Positions 27,366 to 36,110 of a stretch of DNA of 64,000 bases are shown piece after piece. Position 1 is the first letter of the stretch. Every line of letters starts with the position of its first letter. Below the pieces are notes generated by a model, which ran no database searches, was not told the DNA's origin, and was given only the letters and a program-made list of their open reading frames with translations. Origin of the DNA: Methanothrix harundinacea 6Ac (GTDB lineage: Archaea; Halobacteriota; Methanosarcinia; Methanotrichales; Methanotrichaceae); the NCBI RefSeq assembly GCF_000235565.1, contig NC_017527.1, positions 496,001-560,000 on the forward strand. The letters run 5' to 3'. The position numbers and the translations under genes are program-made.

Positions 27366-28952
27366 TCATCCCACCTCCTCGATGGTCAGCCCCGCTCCCC
27401 TCAGCGCCTCGATGGTGGCGGTATCAGCCCCCGTCCCCCAGATGAGGGCCCTGGCGAGGCCCGAACTCACCATCTCTTCCAGGGCCGCGGCGCTCGCCTC
27501 GGTCAGGGGAGTGCCGCAGATTATCAGGGGCGCCCCGATCCTCTTCGCCTCCTCGTACGCGGCGAAGGCCTCCATCTCGTCGGCTCCGGCGATCACCACC
27601 GCCTCCGTCCCCGCCGGCGAGAAGGCCGAGGCGAAGAGCCACGACGTCTCGCAGATCTCGTCGCCAGCGATCCTCTCCGTCGGCATCATCCCCGATATGG
27701 TCCTCTCCACCTCGGAGGAGACGACGGACTCGTTGCCCAGGATCACCACCTTCGCGAGGGGCAGCTCCTCCAGCAGCTGGAGGTCGTCCTCCGATAGATC
27801 GCCACCCCGGAGGGTTATGACGGGGACCGTATCGTTTGCCAGCCCCTCGGCGTAGGCAAGCGCGATGGCCCGGTATAGGAGGCCTTCCCCGGTGACGATG
27901 GCGAACCTGGCGGATTCCACCGCCAGAAACTCCGCCCTCTCCGTCGGCAGGGGTATGTTGTAGGAGTCGTGGAGGAGGAACTCTATCCTGTACCGTCCGG
28001 GCTTGGTGGCCAGAAGAGTGAACTCGCCTATCCCGGACTTCTCCTCTCCGACGGATATCACCTGGCTTTTTGGCATCACCAGGACCTCGGGAGGCGCCAC
28101 CACCTGGATCGATATCCTCTCGTCGACGTTCAGCTTGATTCCGATCGATCCGATGTGGGTCCTGTTGGTCACCACCACCGCTGGGAGGTCGACGATCGCC
28201 TCATATTGCCGGACCTCCTGGTTCAGCTCGATCATCGCCGTCACCGTGGCGTTCTTCAGGGGGTCGCCGAGGGAGGTCGCCTGGATCCCGATCGTCCGGG
28301 TATCTCCAGGCCTCTCGCCCACGATCTCCAGGCCGAGGACCCGGCTCACCCCCGATGAGAGGGTGAGGTTGTAGGGCATCTCCACCGTCTCGGTCCCGTC
28401 GAAGAGGGTCGCCGTCCATCGGGGTGGCAGGTGGGGGACGTCCAAGGATATCACGTCCTTGAAGCGGCCAGCGTTCCTGACGAAGATCTCAAACTCAGCG
28501 GGCTCATCCGGGTCTGCGGTCGCGGAGGATGATCTGGCATCGTCTATGCTGAGGCTCACCCCATAGCTCTCCTCCTCGATCACCGCCACCTCGAACTCCA
28601 CCAGAAGAGGCAGGGAAGATGCATCGTCGAAGAAGTAGGCGAAACCAGGATACGTTCCAGGGCTGATCTCCGGCGGCGTCGAGAACTTTATCTTTACCTT
28701 GACCTCCTCCCCCGGGGCGAGGATCTCGAACTTCGAGATCTCCATCAACACCAGCTCTTTCGCCTTGCCGGCCACGGGCATCGTGGTGATCCCGAAGATG
28801 GGCTGGTTTCCGGAGTTCTTGAGGATCAGGGTCCTTTCCGTAATCTCACCGGGATGGAGTTCAACTTCGAACCGGTCTATCTCTGCTGCCAGCTCGGCCG
28901 CAGAAACGGCGACCAGCAGCAACGGGATGGCGAGCAGGCTTATAAGCTTCAT
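27366..28952 (-). CDS. Secreted protein with NEW3/CARDB-like repeats and CWB2-like C terminus
   Basis: The protein (528 residues) has a signal peptide (1-18). Two or three immunoglobulin-like repeats of the NEW3/CARDB kind follow (about 25-355; ITERTLILKNSGNQPIFGI and PAEFEIFVRNAGRFKDVISL). A C-terminal region (about 365-525) resembles cell-wall-binding repeat 2 (VITLRGGDLSEDDLQLLEEL; VVILGNESVVSSEVE; IGAPLIICGTPLTEAS). It probably sits at the cell surface and may anchor or partner the giant protein encoded immediately downstream. Its stop codon abuts that gene's ATG, and the ribosome binding site GGAGGTGGG lies within its last codons. Confidence 0.78.
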   Translation of the reverse strand: MKLISLLAIPLLLVAVSAAELAAEIDRFEVELHPGEITERTLILKNSGNQPIFGITTMPVAGKAKELVLMEISKFEILAPGEEVKVKIKFSTPPEISPGTYPGFAYFFDDASSLPLLVEFEVAVIEEESYGVSLSIDDARSSSATADPDEPAEFEIFVRNAGRFKDVISLDVPHLPPRWTATLFDGTETVEMPYNLTLSSGVSRVLGLEIVGERPGDTRTIGIQATSLGDPLKNATVTAMIELNQEVRQYEAIVDLPAVVVTNRTHIGSIGIKLNVDERISIQVVAPPEVLVMPKSQVISVGEEKSGIGEFTLLATKPGRYRIEFLLHDSYNIPLPTERAEFLAVESARFAIVTGEGLLYRAIALAYAEGLANDTVPVITLRGGDLSEDDLQLLEELPLAKVVILGNESVVSSEVERTISGMMPTERIAGDEICETSWLFASAFSPAGTEAVVIAGADEMEAFAAYEEAKRIGAPLIICGTPLTEASAAALEEMVSSGLARALIWGTGADTATIEALRGAGLTIEEVG

Positions 28953-29494
28953 CTGGGCACCTCACTCGGGTCATCGCGGATCGGTGGGATCTCTCACGAT
29001 ACCGCCTTCGTCCCATCGGCCTGGGGTGGGGCTGAAAAACCCCCTCTCCAGAGTGAGACTGGATTGTGGTCCTGATCGGCGCCATCTGCGGATAGGGTCC
29101 GGCGGGTGCCGGGCCGGGAACGCCGGTGAGAGCTCACTGGTCTTACGCCTCTTAGGTTGGACGACCTCGACGATTCCGATTTCAGATACAAATCAATTAT
29201 ATGCGCAGGTTATTTAGACGAACTATGGATGAATAAGCTTTGCGGCCAACTTCCTGCCCTGGGTTCGGCCTTTTCGCCGCCGCCTTAGGGACTCCAGTCG
29301 GGGGCGAGGGTCGCGAAATTCTGATTCCAAAGCCGTCCCAACTCCGGGACGGCCATGACAAGTTATAAATGGACGGCGCATAATACTAATATTGTCAACC
29401 AAAAATGGGCTATGGGCGCTTATGAAGAGGGGTTTCACCTTCTAGGGAGATGGGCAGTCCCCAGAGCCCATGGGCAGATCGTGAGGTGGAACGA
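28953..29494. promoter_or_regulatory. Divergent intergenic region with promoters and a hairpin
   Basis: This 540-base gap separates two divergent secreted-protein genes and contains no convincing gene. A minus-strand TATA-like GCATATAATTGAT lies near 29193-29205 and a plus-strand AGTTATAAATGG near 29360-29371. A perfect 8-bp hairpin (GCCGTCCC-AACTCC-GGGACGGC, 29332-29353) sits just upstream of the plus-strand TATA and might be an operator. On these predictions both transcripts have leaders of more than 100 nt. Confidence 0.45.
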
Positions 29495-30286
29495 TTGGAT
29501 AAATTTACAGCAGCTGGATTCGTCTTCGCCTTTGCTGTCATCATCTCGATGGCACCGACATCGGCGGCACAGCCGATATTCTCAGAGCCCTATCAGTATC
29601 CGGGATACGATCCCTGGTCGTCGATGGACCCCTGGCCTGGCTCTTGGGACGGTAGCTGGTCGCCCATGACGGGGTACGGCTGGCCATACCAGTCGGAGGA
29701 TCCCTTCTGGACGGCGGAGGAGAACCCGTGGACCTGGGGGTCGTCGGGGGTCTCCTCGGATGGAGCGCCCACTGCTACCAGGCCCAGCGGCTATCAGCCT
29801 TCTAGTGCGCCGTCCGCCTCGACGGGGTCGCCGATATCCCACCTAGCCGATGGCATCTCCCTATCAGAGCAGGAGGTGAGCAGCCTTCCCGGTGGTTGGA
29901 GCCTCCTCGCCCCTGGGGGCTCAGGCTCGCCGGTGGCTTCGGGGAGGCCGGAGGTCTTCCAGGGCTATTACGGAGGAACCCAGGCTTTCCGGAGATACAG
30001 CGGCGGCCTGCAGCATTGGATCTACTACTGCGGGAGGTGGACCTACGGCCCCGCAGCCCTATGGTATGGCCAGCAGACTAACACCGTCATAAGAAATGAT
30101 CAGTATCAGATGATCTGGTCTTTCGAGAGATACCCGAGCGGTTATGAGGCGTGGCAGTACTGGGGATACTGGTATCCGGGCTACCGTCACGCCTGGTTCG
30201 GGGCTGATGCCAAAGGCTGGCACCAGATCGCTGTATGGGGAAGCCGCTCAGGATGGAGCAACCCGATCTGGGTCTACGTCTGGTGA
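29495..30286 (+). CDS. Secreted Trp/Tyr-rich protein of unknown function
   Basis: The protein (263 residues from the chosen start) has a clean signal peptide (start to about SAAQP) followed by a mature chain unusually rich in Trp, Tyr, Gly, Ser and Pro. Short echoes of the type PGYDPWSSMDPWPGSWDGSW occur near its start, and a C-terminal aromatic domain ends in WSNPIWVYVW. I choose the TTG at 29495, because GAGGTGG lies six bases upstream and the signal peptide then begins at its charged residue. The ATG at 29450 would add 15 residues without a usable ribosome binding site. I do not recognise the family; an envelope or sheath role is a guess. Confidence 0.65.
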   Translation: MDKFTAAGFVFAFAVIISMAPTSAAQPIFSEPYQYPGYDPWSSMDPWPGSWDGSWSPMTGYGWPYQSEDPFWTAEENPWTWGSSGVSSDGAPTATRPSGYQPSSAPSASTGSPISHLADGISLSEQEVSSLPGGWSLLAPGGSGSPVASGRPEVFQGYYGGTQAFRRYSGGLQHWIYYCGRWTYGPAALWYGQQTNTVIRNDQYQMIWSFERYPSGYEAWQYWGYWYPGYRHAWFGADAKGWHQIAVWGSRSGWSNPIWVYVW

Positions 30287-30448
30287 TGGGGGGGCGGTGG
30301 GGGGAGGGGCCGATGACCCGGGAGGCGGATCTCGATCTATCCTCCGCCCCCATCTTTCGCCTCAGACCACCCGGACCCATGGATGATCGACATCTATTTC
30401 TGGAGCGGATGAGAGGGACTCCCATGGCGAAAGCGGCCTGGGGTTGCG

Positions 30449-30919
30449 GTGAGGCCTTTGGATAAGGAAAGGGCGTATCTGGTGGCCACCCCCTTCAAGA
30501 AGAGGGACAAGAGGAGCCTGAAGATCAGCGACTTCGTATTCGCCCTATCTCTGGACCTGAAATGGGGCCCCCCCGAGAAGGTGAGGGCCCTCCTCCAGGA
30601 GGCGGCGGATGAAGGGCTCGTCCGGATCGAGGGGGATTACGTCCACGCCGCCTTCGACGATAGCCAGGCCGAGGTCCCCGTCGGGTTCAAACCCCAGAAG
30701 GAGGAGGACCTCTTCGAGAAGGCCCTCCGGCTGGTCGTCTCCACCACAGGGATGGGGAGGAAGGAGGTGATATCCATGGTCAACGAGAGGCAGGATTCCC
30801 TGATGGGCCTCGTGAACCTGGACGCCGTCGCCCTCCTGGTGGCGAAGGAGGTGGGGGCGGAGGTGACGGACCTGGCCGGGGAGGCCTACCGCAACCTGAT
30901 CGAAGAAGGGGCGCGGTAG
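30449..30919 (+). CDS. DUF2240 family protein
   Basis: This 156-residue protein resembles the archaeal DUF2240 family. Its N-terminal half is winged-helix-like (KISDFVFALSLDLKWGPPEKVRALLQEAADEGLV), then a linker and a helical second half (MGRKEVISMVNERQDSLMG). The function is unknown; a nucleic-acid-binding role is suggested by the winged-helix look. The start is GTG at 30449. It precedes a small secreted protein on the same strand. Confidence 0.7.
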   Translation: MRPLDKERAYLVATPFKKRDKRSLKISDFVFALSLDLKWGPPEKVRALLQEAADEGLVRIEGDYVHAAFDDSQAEVPVGFKPQKEEDLFEKALRLVVSTTGMGRKEVISMVNERQDSLMGLVNLDAVALLVAKEVGAEVTDLAGEAYRNLIEEGAR

Positions 30920-31006
30920 GCCTTAGTGGCGTGGGAGATCATCAGCCCTCGCGTCTTCGGAAGGGCTTTATCCTCAGAGCGCCCCAGATCGCCGGGGAGA
31001 TCTATC

Positions 31007-31498
31007 TTGATATCGATCTCGCTTTGGTCCCAGGGAGCCTTGTGCATCCTCCTTTCTGCCTTATTACCTGCGGGGGCGGCCACCGACGGAGGCGAGCCGT
31101 CGAGCGGGCTCTTCAGGATCGAGGACGGGGCTGTGGTCATAGACTGGTCCCCGGGGACGGGCTTTTCCCTCAACCCCCCAGGATCCTGGAGGAACCTGAC
31201 CGATTCGGCGGGGGAAGAGGCCAGCAGCCACCTCCCAGGGGGTGGAGGCGGGGGATCGGATCTGAGGCGGTCCGCCCCAGCCTCCACGGAGGGGTGGGGG
31301 GTCTACGGCGGAGGCCTCGGCGGCGCCCATATCGGGTGGGCCTCACGCGGCCTCCGGGGCGGCGGCCATGGCCGCCCCGCCGAGTACGGCCGGAGGGCGA
31401 CGGACCTGGTGGGGGTATTCTCCATCGATATGACGATAAAGCTCGGATCGAAGGGCCCCACCAACCTCTCGGAGGCGGAGTGGATCGGCTGCCCGTAG
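31007..31498 (+). CDS. Small secreted protein, divergent relative of the 59-61 kb surface family
   Basis: From a TTG at 31007 this encodes about 163 residues with a signal peptide (MISISLWSQGALCILLSALL), a Gly-rich middle and a C-terminal domain GGAHIGWASRGL ... EYGRRATDLVGVFSIDMTIKL ... EWIGCP. That C terminus matches, segment by segment, the last 55 residues of the proteins at 59216-60016 and 60498-61298 (GVAHIGWLSKDV, WGRSVEDLTGVFSIEKFIQL, DWLPCI). It lacks their Cys-rich central part. A GGGGAG site lies about six bases before the TTG; the frame stays open upstream to a GTG at 30926. Function unknown. Confidence 0.55.
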   Translation: MISISLWSQGALCILLSALLPAGAATDGGEPSSGLFRIEDGAVVIDWSPGTGFSLNPPGSWRNLTDSAGEEASSHLPGGGGGGSDLRRSAPASTEGWGVYGGGLGGAHIGWASRGLRGGGHGRPAEYGRRATDLVGVFSIDMTIKLGSKGPTNLSEAEWIGCP

Positions 31499-31609
31499 GG
31501 GTGGGGCCGATCCGTCCGGGGTCAAGGGGATTCGCTCTCGATCGAGGCCTCCTCAGAGCCGACCGTTCCCTTTATTATCTCATACGACGATGCGATCTGG
31601 GGGAATGCC

Positions 31610-32371
31610 ATGAAGGCTTTGGCAATTTTATTGTCTCTATCCGCTATCACCCTTTTGGGGGCAGCCGGGGAGGCTCCGACGCTGACCGTCGTCGGTGAAG
31701 GGGTCGTTCTCGTGCCGGCCGACGTCGTCTACGTATCTATCACCGCGACGGTCCAGGATGAGAACCTCACCGTCGCCTCGTCGGAGAGTTCCGAGGCGCT
31801 GAACCGTACTATAGAGGCCCTCATAGAGGCTGGCGTCGATGAGGGGGCCTTCACCGCCGGCCGGGGCCGATCCGTCTCCACGATCCAGACTGCGAGCAGG
31901 GTGTGCAACAACTCGACCTGCGTCGTCGTCTCCGACGGGGCGGTGAACCTGGTCAGAGAGGAGGTGACGATCAGGTTCGATGCCCGTGAGGAGGCTCTCA
32001 TCAACAGGAGCTTTGAGGTGGCCAGGTCCGAGGGCGCCGAGGCCGGCATCGCCGGTTACGCCCTGGTGGACAGAAGAGCCGCCATCGCCGAGGCTAGGGA
32101 GAAGGCGATCCAGAACGCCGAGGCGGAGGCCGGGGCTCTCGCCTCCGCCGCGGGGCTCAAACTCGGAGAGAGGCTAGAGATCTTCGAGAGGTCGAGCCCT
32201 CTGATCCGGGAGCCCTCTTACGCCTTCGACCCCCTGGGGATGAGGATGACGGACCTCTTCGACCTCTCGTGGCCCGTTGCTGTCGATCCCTTCGAGACGG
32301 CCTCTTCCGCAGAGCCGGGGATGATGGAGGTCATATCTCAGGTCTTCGTCACTTATCGGGTCTCTCCGTGA
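31610..32371 (+). CDS. SIMPL-domain (DUF541) secreted protein
   Basis: The protein (253 residues) has a signal peptide (1-19) and a SIMPL/DUF541 domain: LTVVGEGVVLVPADVVYVSITATV, repeated segments with VREEVTIRF, and ARSEGAEAGIAGYALVDRRAA to AREKAIQNAEAEAGALASAAG. Members occur in bacterial and archaeal envelopes and are sometimes linked to oxidative stress, but the molecular role is not settled. Two Cys (VCNNSTC) may form a disulfide. It is a single gene with an oligo-T terminator behind it. Confidence 0.85.
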   Translation: MKALAILLSLSAITLLGAAGEAPTLTVVGEGVVLVPADVVYVSITATVQDENLTVASSESSEALNRTIEALIEAGVDEGAFTAGRGRSVSTIQTASRVCNNSTCVVVSDGAVNLVREEVTIRFDAREEALINRSFEVARSEGAEAGIAGYALVDRRAAIAEAREKAIQNAEAEAGALASAAGLKLGERLEIFERSSPLIREPSYAFDPLGMRMTDLFDLSWPVAVDPFETASSAEPGMMEVISQVFVTYRVSP

Positions 32372-32407
32372 TGGGGCGTCGCGGATCATCCCCATCCACC
32401 GCGGAGG

Positions 32408-32432
32408 CTTTCTATTATTTATTTTTATTAAA
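32408..32432 (+). terminator. T-rich terminator after the SIMPL gene
   Basis: The stretch TTTCTATTATTTATTTTTAT begins about 37 bases after the stop and is the only strongly T-rich run in this gap. Confidence 0.5.
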
Positions 32433-32518
32433 TTCCGCAGGGCCGAATCTCTGCTGCTCAGGTACTTCTGAAACATAATTTACTTATTCTACAAAATCCA
32501 TCAGGGAACTGTGATGAA

Positions 32519-33499
32519 ATGAGATGGCTTACCATTATCCTCCTGGCGTCCATAGTCTCGTCGGCTCCGGCTCATGCTCTGGAGTTTTTTAGCGGCGACC
32601 CCGTAGTCATCGACTCCCCCGTGGCCGACGACATCTTCGCCGGCGCCAGCACCGTCAAAGTCCTGGCCCCCGTCGACAGCGCCGTCATCGTCGGAGGCGA
32701 CGTCCTCATTGACGCCCCGATAAGAGGCGACCTCCTCGTCGCCGGGGGGACGGTCGATATAAACTCCGACGTGGGCGGAAAGATCCTGGCTGCAGGGGGG
32801 ACCATAAACCTCCGGGGCGACGTCGAGAGGAACGTGGTTATGGCAGGCGGCACCGTCAAGGTCCTTCCCACCTCGAATATCGGGATGGACGCCGCCCTCA
32901 CCGGGACCGAAGTCCAAAATGGCGGTAACGTGGCGGGGACCCTCTGGGTCAGCGCGGCGAACTTCGTCAACACCGGCGACGTTGGGGATCTGAAGTTCCG
33001 GATCGTCGAGGAGGAGGGGGCGGAGGGCCCCCGGACCCTCATCTCTACCTTCAGCCTCCTGATGATCCTCGGCTTTCTGATCGTCGGCCTCGTCTCCCTC
33101 CGGCTATTTCCGGGGGTGTTCTCCGCCGTCGATGGGGAGGTGAGGCGATCTCCGGCGGCCAGGGCCCTCCTCGGCCTCGGGCTGATGGTGGCGGCGACGA
33201 TCCTCGTGATAGTCTCGGCCCTCTCCGTCGTGGGGATCCCCCTGGCCCTCCTCCTCCTGGCCCTCGCGGCGGCCGCCCTCCTCGCGGCCAACCTGTTCGT
33301 CTCCTTCAGCCTGGGGAGGTGGATCGTCTCGGCCCTGAACCGGGATCTCGCCGACCTTTCAGCCTTCGTCATCGGCTACCTGGTTCTGAGCCTCCTCTTC
33401 CTGATACCCTACGCTGGATCCTTGATGGAGCTGATCTCCATCGGCCTGGGGTTCGGAGCAGCGGCGACCGCCCTGAACGAAAGCCGGAGGAGGGGATGA
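32519..33499 (+). CDS. Bactofilin-like polymer-forming domain membrane protein
   Basis: The protein (326 residues) has a signal peptide (1-20). A beta-helix-like domain follows (about 25-155) with short repeats ending in hydrophobic triplets (DSAVIVGGDVLIDAPIRGDLLV; GGTVDINSDVGGKILAAGG; GDVERNVVMAGGTVKV), as in bactofilins. The C-terminal half has four or more hydrophobic helices (about 180-320). It is likely an envelope scaffold with the polymer domain outside the membrane. A TATA-like ACATAATTTACTTA lies near 32472-32485. Confidence 0.75.
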   Translation: MRWLTIILLASIVSSAPAHALEFFSGDPVVIDSPVADDIFAGASTVKVLAPVDSAVIVGGDVLIDAPIRGDLLVAGGTVDINSDVGGKILAAGGTINLRGDVERNVVMAGGTVKVLPTSNIGMDAALTGTEVQNGGNVAGTLWVSAANFVNTGDVGDLKFRIVEEEGAEGPRTLISTFSLLMILGFLIVGLVSLRLFPGVFSAVDGEVRRSPAARALLGLGLMVAATILVIVSALSVVGIPLALLLLALAAAALLAANLFVSFSLGRWIVSALNRDLADLSAFVIGYLVLSLLFLIPYAGSLMELISIGLGFGAAATALNESRRRG

Positions 33500-33563
33500 C
33501 CGCTCTTGATATTACCGTTGAAGGGCGGACCCGCCAGACGGGATGGCCGTGGAGCCCGTCGGA

Positions 33564-33589
33564 CCCGGGGAGAGGATCTGCTCCCCGGG
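33564..33589. other. GC-rich perfect hairpin between the bactofilin-like gene and ftsZ
   Basis: CCCGGGGAG-N8-CTCCCCGGG forms a 9-bp stem about 65 bases after the stop codon. No T tract follows directly, so it may be a transcript 3' structure rather than a terminator. Nothing else was recognised in this 270-base gap except the ftsZ promoter (TCCATATACCAATA, about 33727-33740). Confidence 0.4.
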
Positions 33590-33770
33590 ATCAGGTCGGA
33601 GGCTCTCGGAGATGCCGCCCTCCGCGGGAACTTTTGGTCTCTTTTGGGATCCCATCTTCGGGGATGGACGGATCGGGGAGGGGATCTGGGGCGAGAGAGA
33701 GCTATTTCGAGCTTACTATGAAAAAATCCATATACCAATACGCGTCTAAATCAAGGATGGAGAAGCCCAG

Positions 33771-34949
33771 GTGATGGACTTGAAGTCGATTATAGATGAG
33801 GCTCTTAACCGAGCTGAGCTCGAGGGCCGAACAGCTCCGCCGGGGGCCATGGAGAACGACGACGATCTCGAAGATCGGAGAGTTCGGACTAGGGCCAAGG
33901 AGAACGACGACGATCTGGCGGCGGTTCTGGAGCAGCTCACGACGGTCATTCGGGTAGTCGGCTGCGGCGGGGGCGGGTCCAACACCATCGAGCGGCTCGC
34001 CGAGACCGGGATCGAGGGGGCCGAGCTCTTCGCCATGAACACCGACGCCCAGCACCTTCTTCACATAAGCGCGGACCGGAGAGTCCTCATCGGCCGGAGG
34101 ACTACCCGGGGGCTGGGGGCGGGGAGCCTCCCCTCCATCGGGGAGGAGGCGGCGAGGGAGAGCATCGACGAGATCAGGGCGGCGGTGGAGGGGGCGGATA
34201 TGGTCTTCATCACCTGTGGCCTCGGCGGCGGGACCGGAACCGGAGCCGCTCCCGTGGTGGCGGAGGTGGCGAGGGAGATGGGAGCCCTCACCATATCGGT
34301 GGTGACCCTCCCCTTCGCCGCGGAGGGGGCGATAAGGATGGCCAATGCCGACGTGGGGCTGAAGCGGCTCCGCGATGTCTCAGACACCGTCATCGTCGTC
34401 CCCAACGACCGGCTCCTGGAGGTCGTCCCCGACCTACCCCTCCAGGCCGCCTTCAAGGTGGCAGACGAGGTATTGATGCGTTCGGTCAAGGGGATCACCG
34501 AGCTGATCACCAGGCCGGGGCTGATAAATCTGGACTTCGCCGACGTCAGGACGATCATGTCCAACGGTGGGGTGGCCATGATCGGCCTCGGAGAGGCCCA
34601 AGGGGAGATGAAGAGCAAGGACTCGGTGATAAAGGCCCTCAGAAGCCCCCTCCTGGACGTGGACATCTCGGGGGCGACGTCGGCCCTGGTCAACGTCGTC
34701 GGCGGCCCCAACATGACGATCTCCGACGCCGAGACGGTGGTGGAAGAGGTCTACGAGAGGATCAACCCGGAGGCGAGGATCATCTGGGGGGCTCAGATCG
34801 ACCCGAACCTCGAAAACGGCATCAGGACGATGTTGGTGGTCACCGGTGTATCGTCTCCTCAGATCCTGGGAAGAGAGGACTCAAAGGAGGGGCGGATCGT
34901 CTCCAAGCACGGGATAGACTTCCTCCGGAGAAGGAGGGCCGATATCTGA
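33771..34949 (+). CDS. ftsZ: Cell division protein FtsZ
   Basis: FtsZ (392 residues) is the tubulin-like GTPase that forms the division ring. After a variable N-terminal stretch (about 1-60), the nucleotide-binding motifs appear: [22 protein letters not shown], the tubulin signature [18 protein letters not shown], and [15 protein letters not shown] with the catalytic T7-loop region. The N-terminal extension contains a twice-repeated acidic segment ([10 protein letters not shown] and [10 protein letters not shown]). The GTG at 33771 is directly followed by an ATG, so either may start the protein. Confidence 0.96.
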   Translation: MMDLKSIIDEALNRAELEGRTAPPGAMENDDDLEDRRVRTRAKENDDDLAAVLEQLTTVIRVVGCGGGGSNTIERLAETGIEGAELFAMNTDAQHLLHISADRRVLIGRRTTRGLGAGSLPSIGEEAARESIDEIRAAVEGADMVFITCGLGGGTGTGAAPVVAEVAREMGALTISVVTLPFAAEGAIRMANADVGLKRLRDVSDTVIVVPNDRLLEVVPDLPLQAAFKVADEVLMRSVKGITELITRPGLINLDFADVRTIMSNGGVAMIGLGEAQGEMKSKDSVIKALRSPLLDVDISGATSALVNVVGGPNMTISDAETVVEEVYERINPEARIIWGAQIDPNLENGIRTMLVVTGVSSPQILGREDSKEGRIVSKHGIDFLRRRRADI

Positions 34950-35024
34950 GGCCAAATGCTCGGGCACCTCGACGAAAAGGATCCCAGGGCCAATGCCGTC
35001 GCCCGCAGAAGCGAACCGCCCGGG

Positions 35025-35345
35025 TCAGCGGCCCGCCATGACGGGGGCGAGAGGATGGGGTGGGGTTGCGTCCTGATTCTTGCTTGCCTCCCCTCCCCCG
35101 GCGGATAGGACCTTCGGGACGTCTCCGTCCACCACCAGCTCCACCTTCTGCATATAAAGGAGGGTCTGGCCGACACAGGGGAACTCTTTGAAGGTGTCAG
35201 GGTGAATGTAAACGGTCTTGAGCTTATGACAGGCCTGGAGCATTCTGTAGATTTCCCGGTTTGTGGGGACGAAGGCGATTGCCAGCTCCTCGTCGGAGGG
35301 TAAAAGCCGCGCCAGGTCGAACTCCGAGTTCAAGATCCGCATCAT
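35025..35345 (-). CDS. DUF1699 family protein
   Basis: This 106-residue protein resembles DUF1699, a small family of methanogens: a hydrophobic strand ELAIAFVPTNREIYRMLQAC, then LKTVYIHPDTFKEF, and LLYMQKVELVVDGDV. Function unknown. The last 25 residues are low-complexity and probably disordered. It converges with ftsZ, and a GGTGA ribosome binding site precedes the ATG. Confidence 0.7.
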   Translation of the reverse strand: MMRILNSEFDLARLLPSDEELAIAFVPTNREIYRMLQACHKLKTVYIHPDTFKEFPCVGQTLLYMQKVELVVDGDVPKVLSAGGGEASKNQDATPPHPLAPVMAGR

Positions 35346-35804
35346 ATTCAGATCACCGCGAAGATCTCCATCAGAAAGCCCAAGGGTGGAAGCTCCATAC
35401 GCTGGCCAACTCTTTCTGATTTTACAATACTAGCAATGGTCCTATCGTATTTGAATCTGTTGATTAAAAATAACTGGGGATAGACCCCTCACTGAGCTGA
35501 AGGGCATGCTACAGCTTGGCATGATGGATCCCCCTTGGCGCAGGCTGGCTGCCCTCCATCTCGTAGACAAAAAAATAAGACGATATGAGGTCGGTACGGA
35601 TCGCGACGCCCCGCGGGGCAGTCTTCGACAAAGATGACCCTCGGAGGCTTCTCGGATGGGTAGCCCCCTCCTCGGAGCGGAACCATCGGAGAGCTTCCGT
35701 CCTGGCCGCAAATGATAACATGCACCATGTCAATCGATGGGGTTATAAGGTATAGCGATTGCTTAATAAATATTGTTATGGTGGCTGACGCTGGATGTGA
35801 GAAT
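35346..35804. other. Divergent intergenic region without a supported gene
   Basis: Open frames here have no ribosome binding site or recognisable protein. The region holds a TATA-like sequence for the DUF1699 gene on the minus strand (near 35445-35460) and one for the HTH gene on the plus strand (CTTAATAAATAT, near 35763-35774). Confidence 0.45.
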
Positions 35805-36104
35805 ATGGTGACTGATAAGGTGAAGCGAGAGCTTGAGATGCTAAAAAGGCACCTTATAATCCTGAAACACGTCATGGAGAATGAGCCGATCGGCATCCTC
35901 AAGCTGGCCGAAGAGACGGGGATCCCCAGCCACAAGGTCCGCTACTCCCTCCGGGTCTTGGAGCAGGAGGGGCTCATCGCCGCCTCCGCGCCAGGGGCCG
36001 TCACCACGGAGCGGACGGAGGCCTTCCTCCGAGATCTGGACATCGCCATCGACGGCCTGCAGGAGACGGTCCGGGGTCTCAAGGAGATAAAGCTCGAGCG
36101 GTAG
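35805..36104 (+). CDS. Winged-helix transcriptional regulator
   Basis: From the ATG at 35805 this encodes 99 residues: a helix-rich start (KRELEMLKRHLIILKHV), a winged HTH (PIGILKLAEETGIPSHKVRYSLRVLEQEGLI) and a C-terminal coiled helix (LDIAIDGLQETVRGL). It looks like a small archaeal MarR/ArsR-like regulator. The frame is open to 35712, but a TATA-like CTTAATAAATAT at 35763-35774 makes the shorter start more likely. It ends six bases before the ligase-like gene, so the two are probably one transcript. Confidence 0.75.
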   Translation: MVTDKVKRELEMLKRHLIILKHVMENEPIGILKLAEETGIPSHKVRYSLRVLEQEGLIAASAPGAVTTERTEAFLRDLDIAIDGLQETVRGLKEIKLER

Positions 36105-36110
36105 CTTCCG

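Noticed and set aside
30931-31698. 255-codon plus-strand frame overlapping the small secreted protein
   Set aside because: It is Arg/Gly/Pro-rich without motifs, and it overlaps the frame that shares a clear C-terminal module with the 59-61 kb proteins.
35442-35711. Minus-strand 89-codon frame in the gap before the HTH gene
   Set aside because: No ribosome binding site, no TATA box in position and no recognisable sequence; two overlapping frames are equally open.
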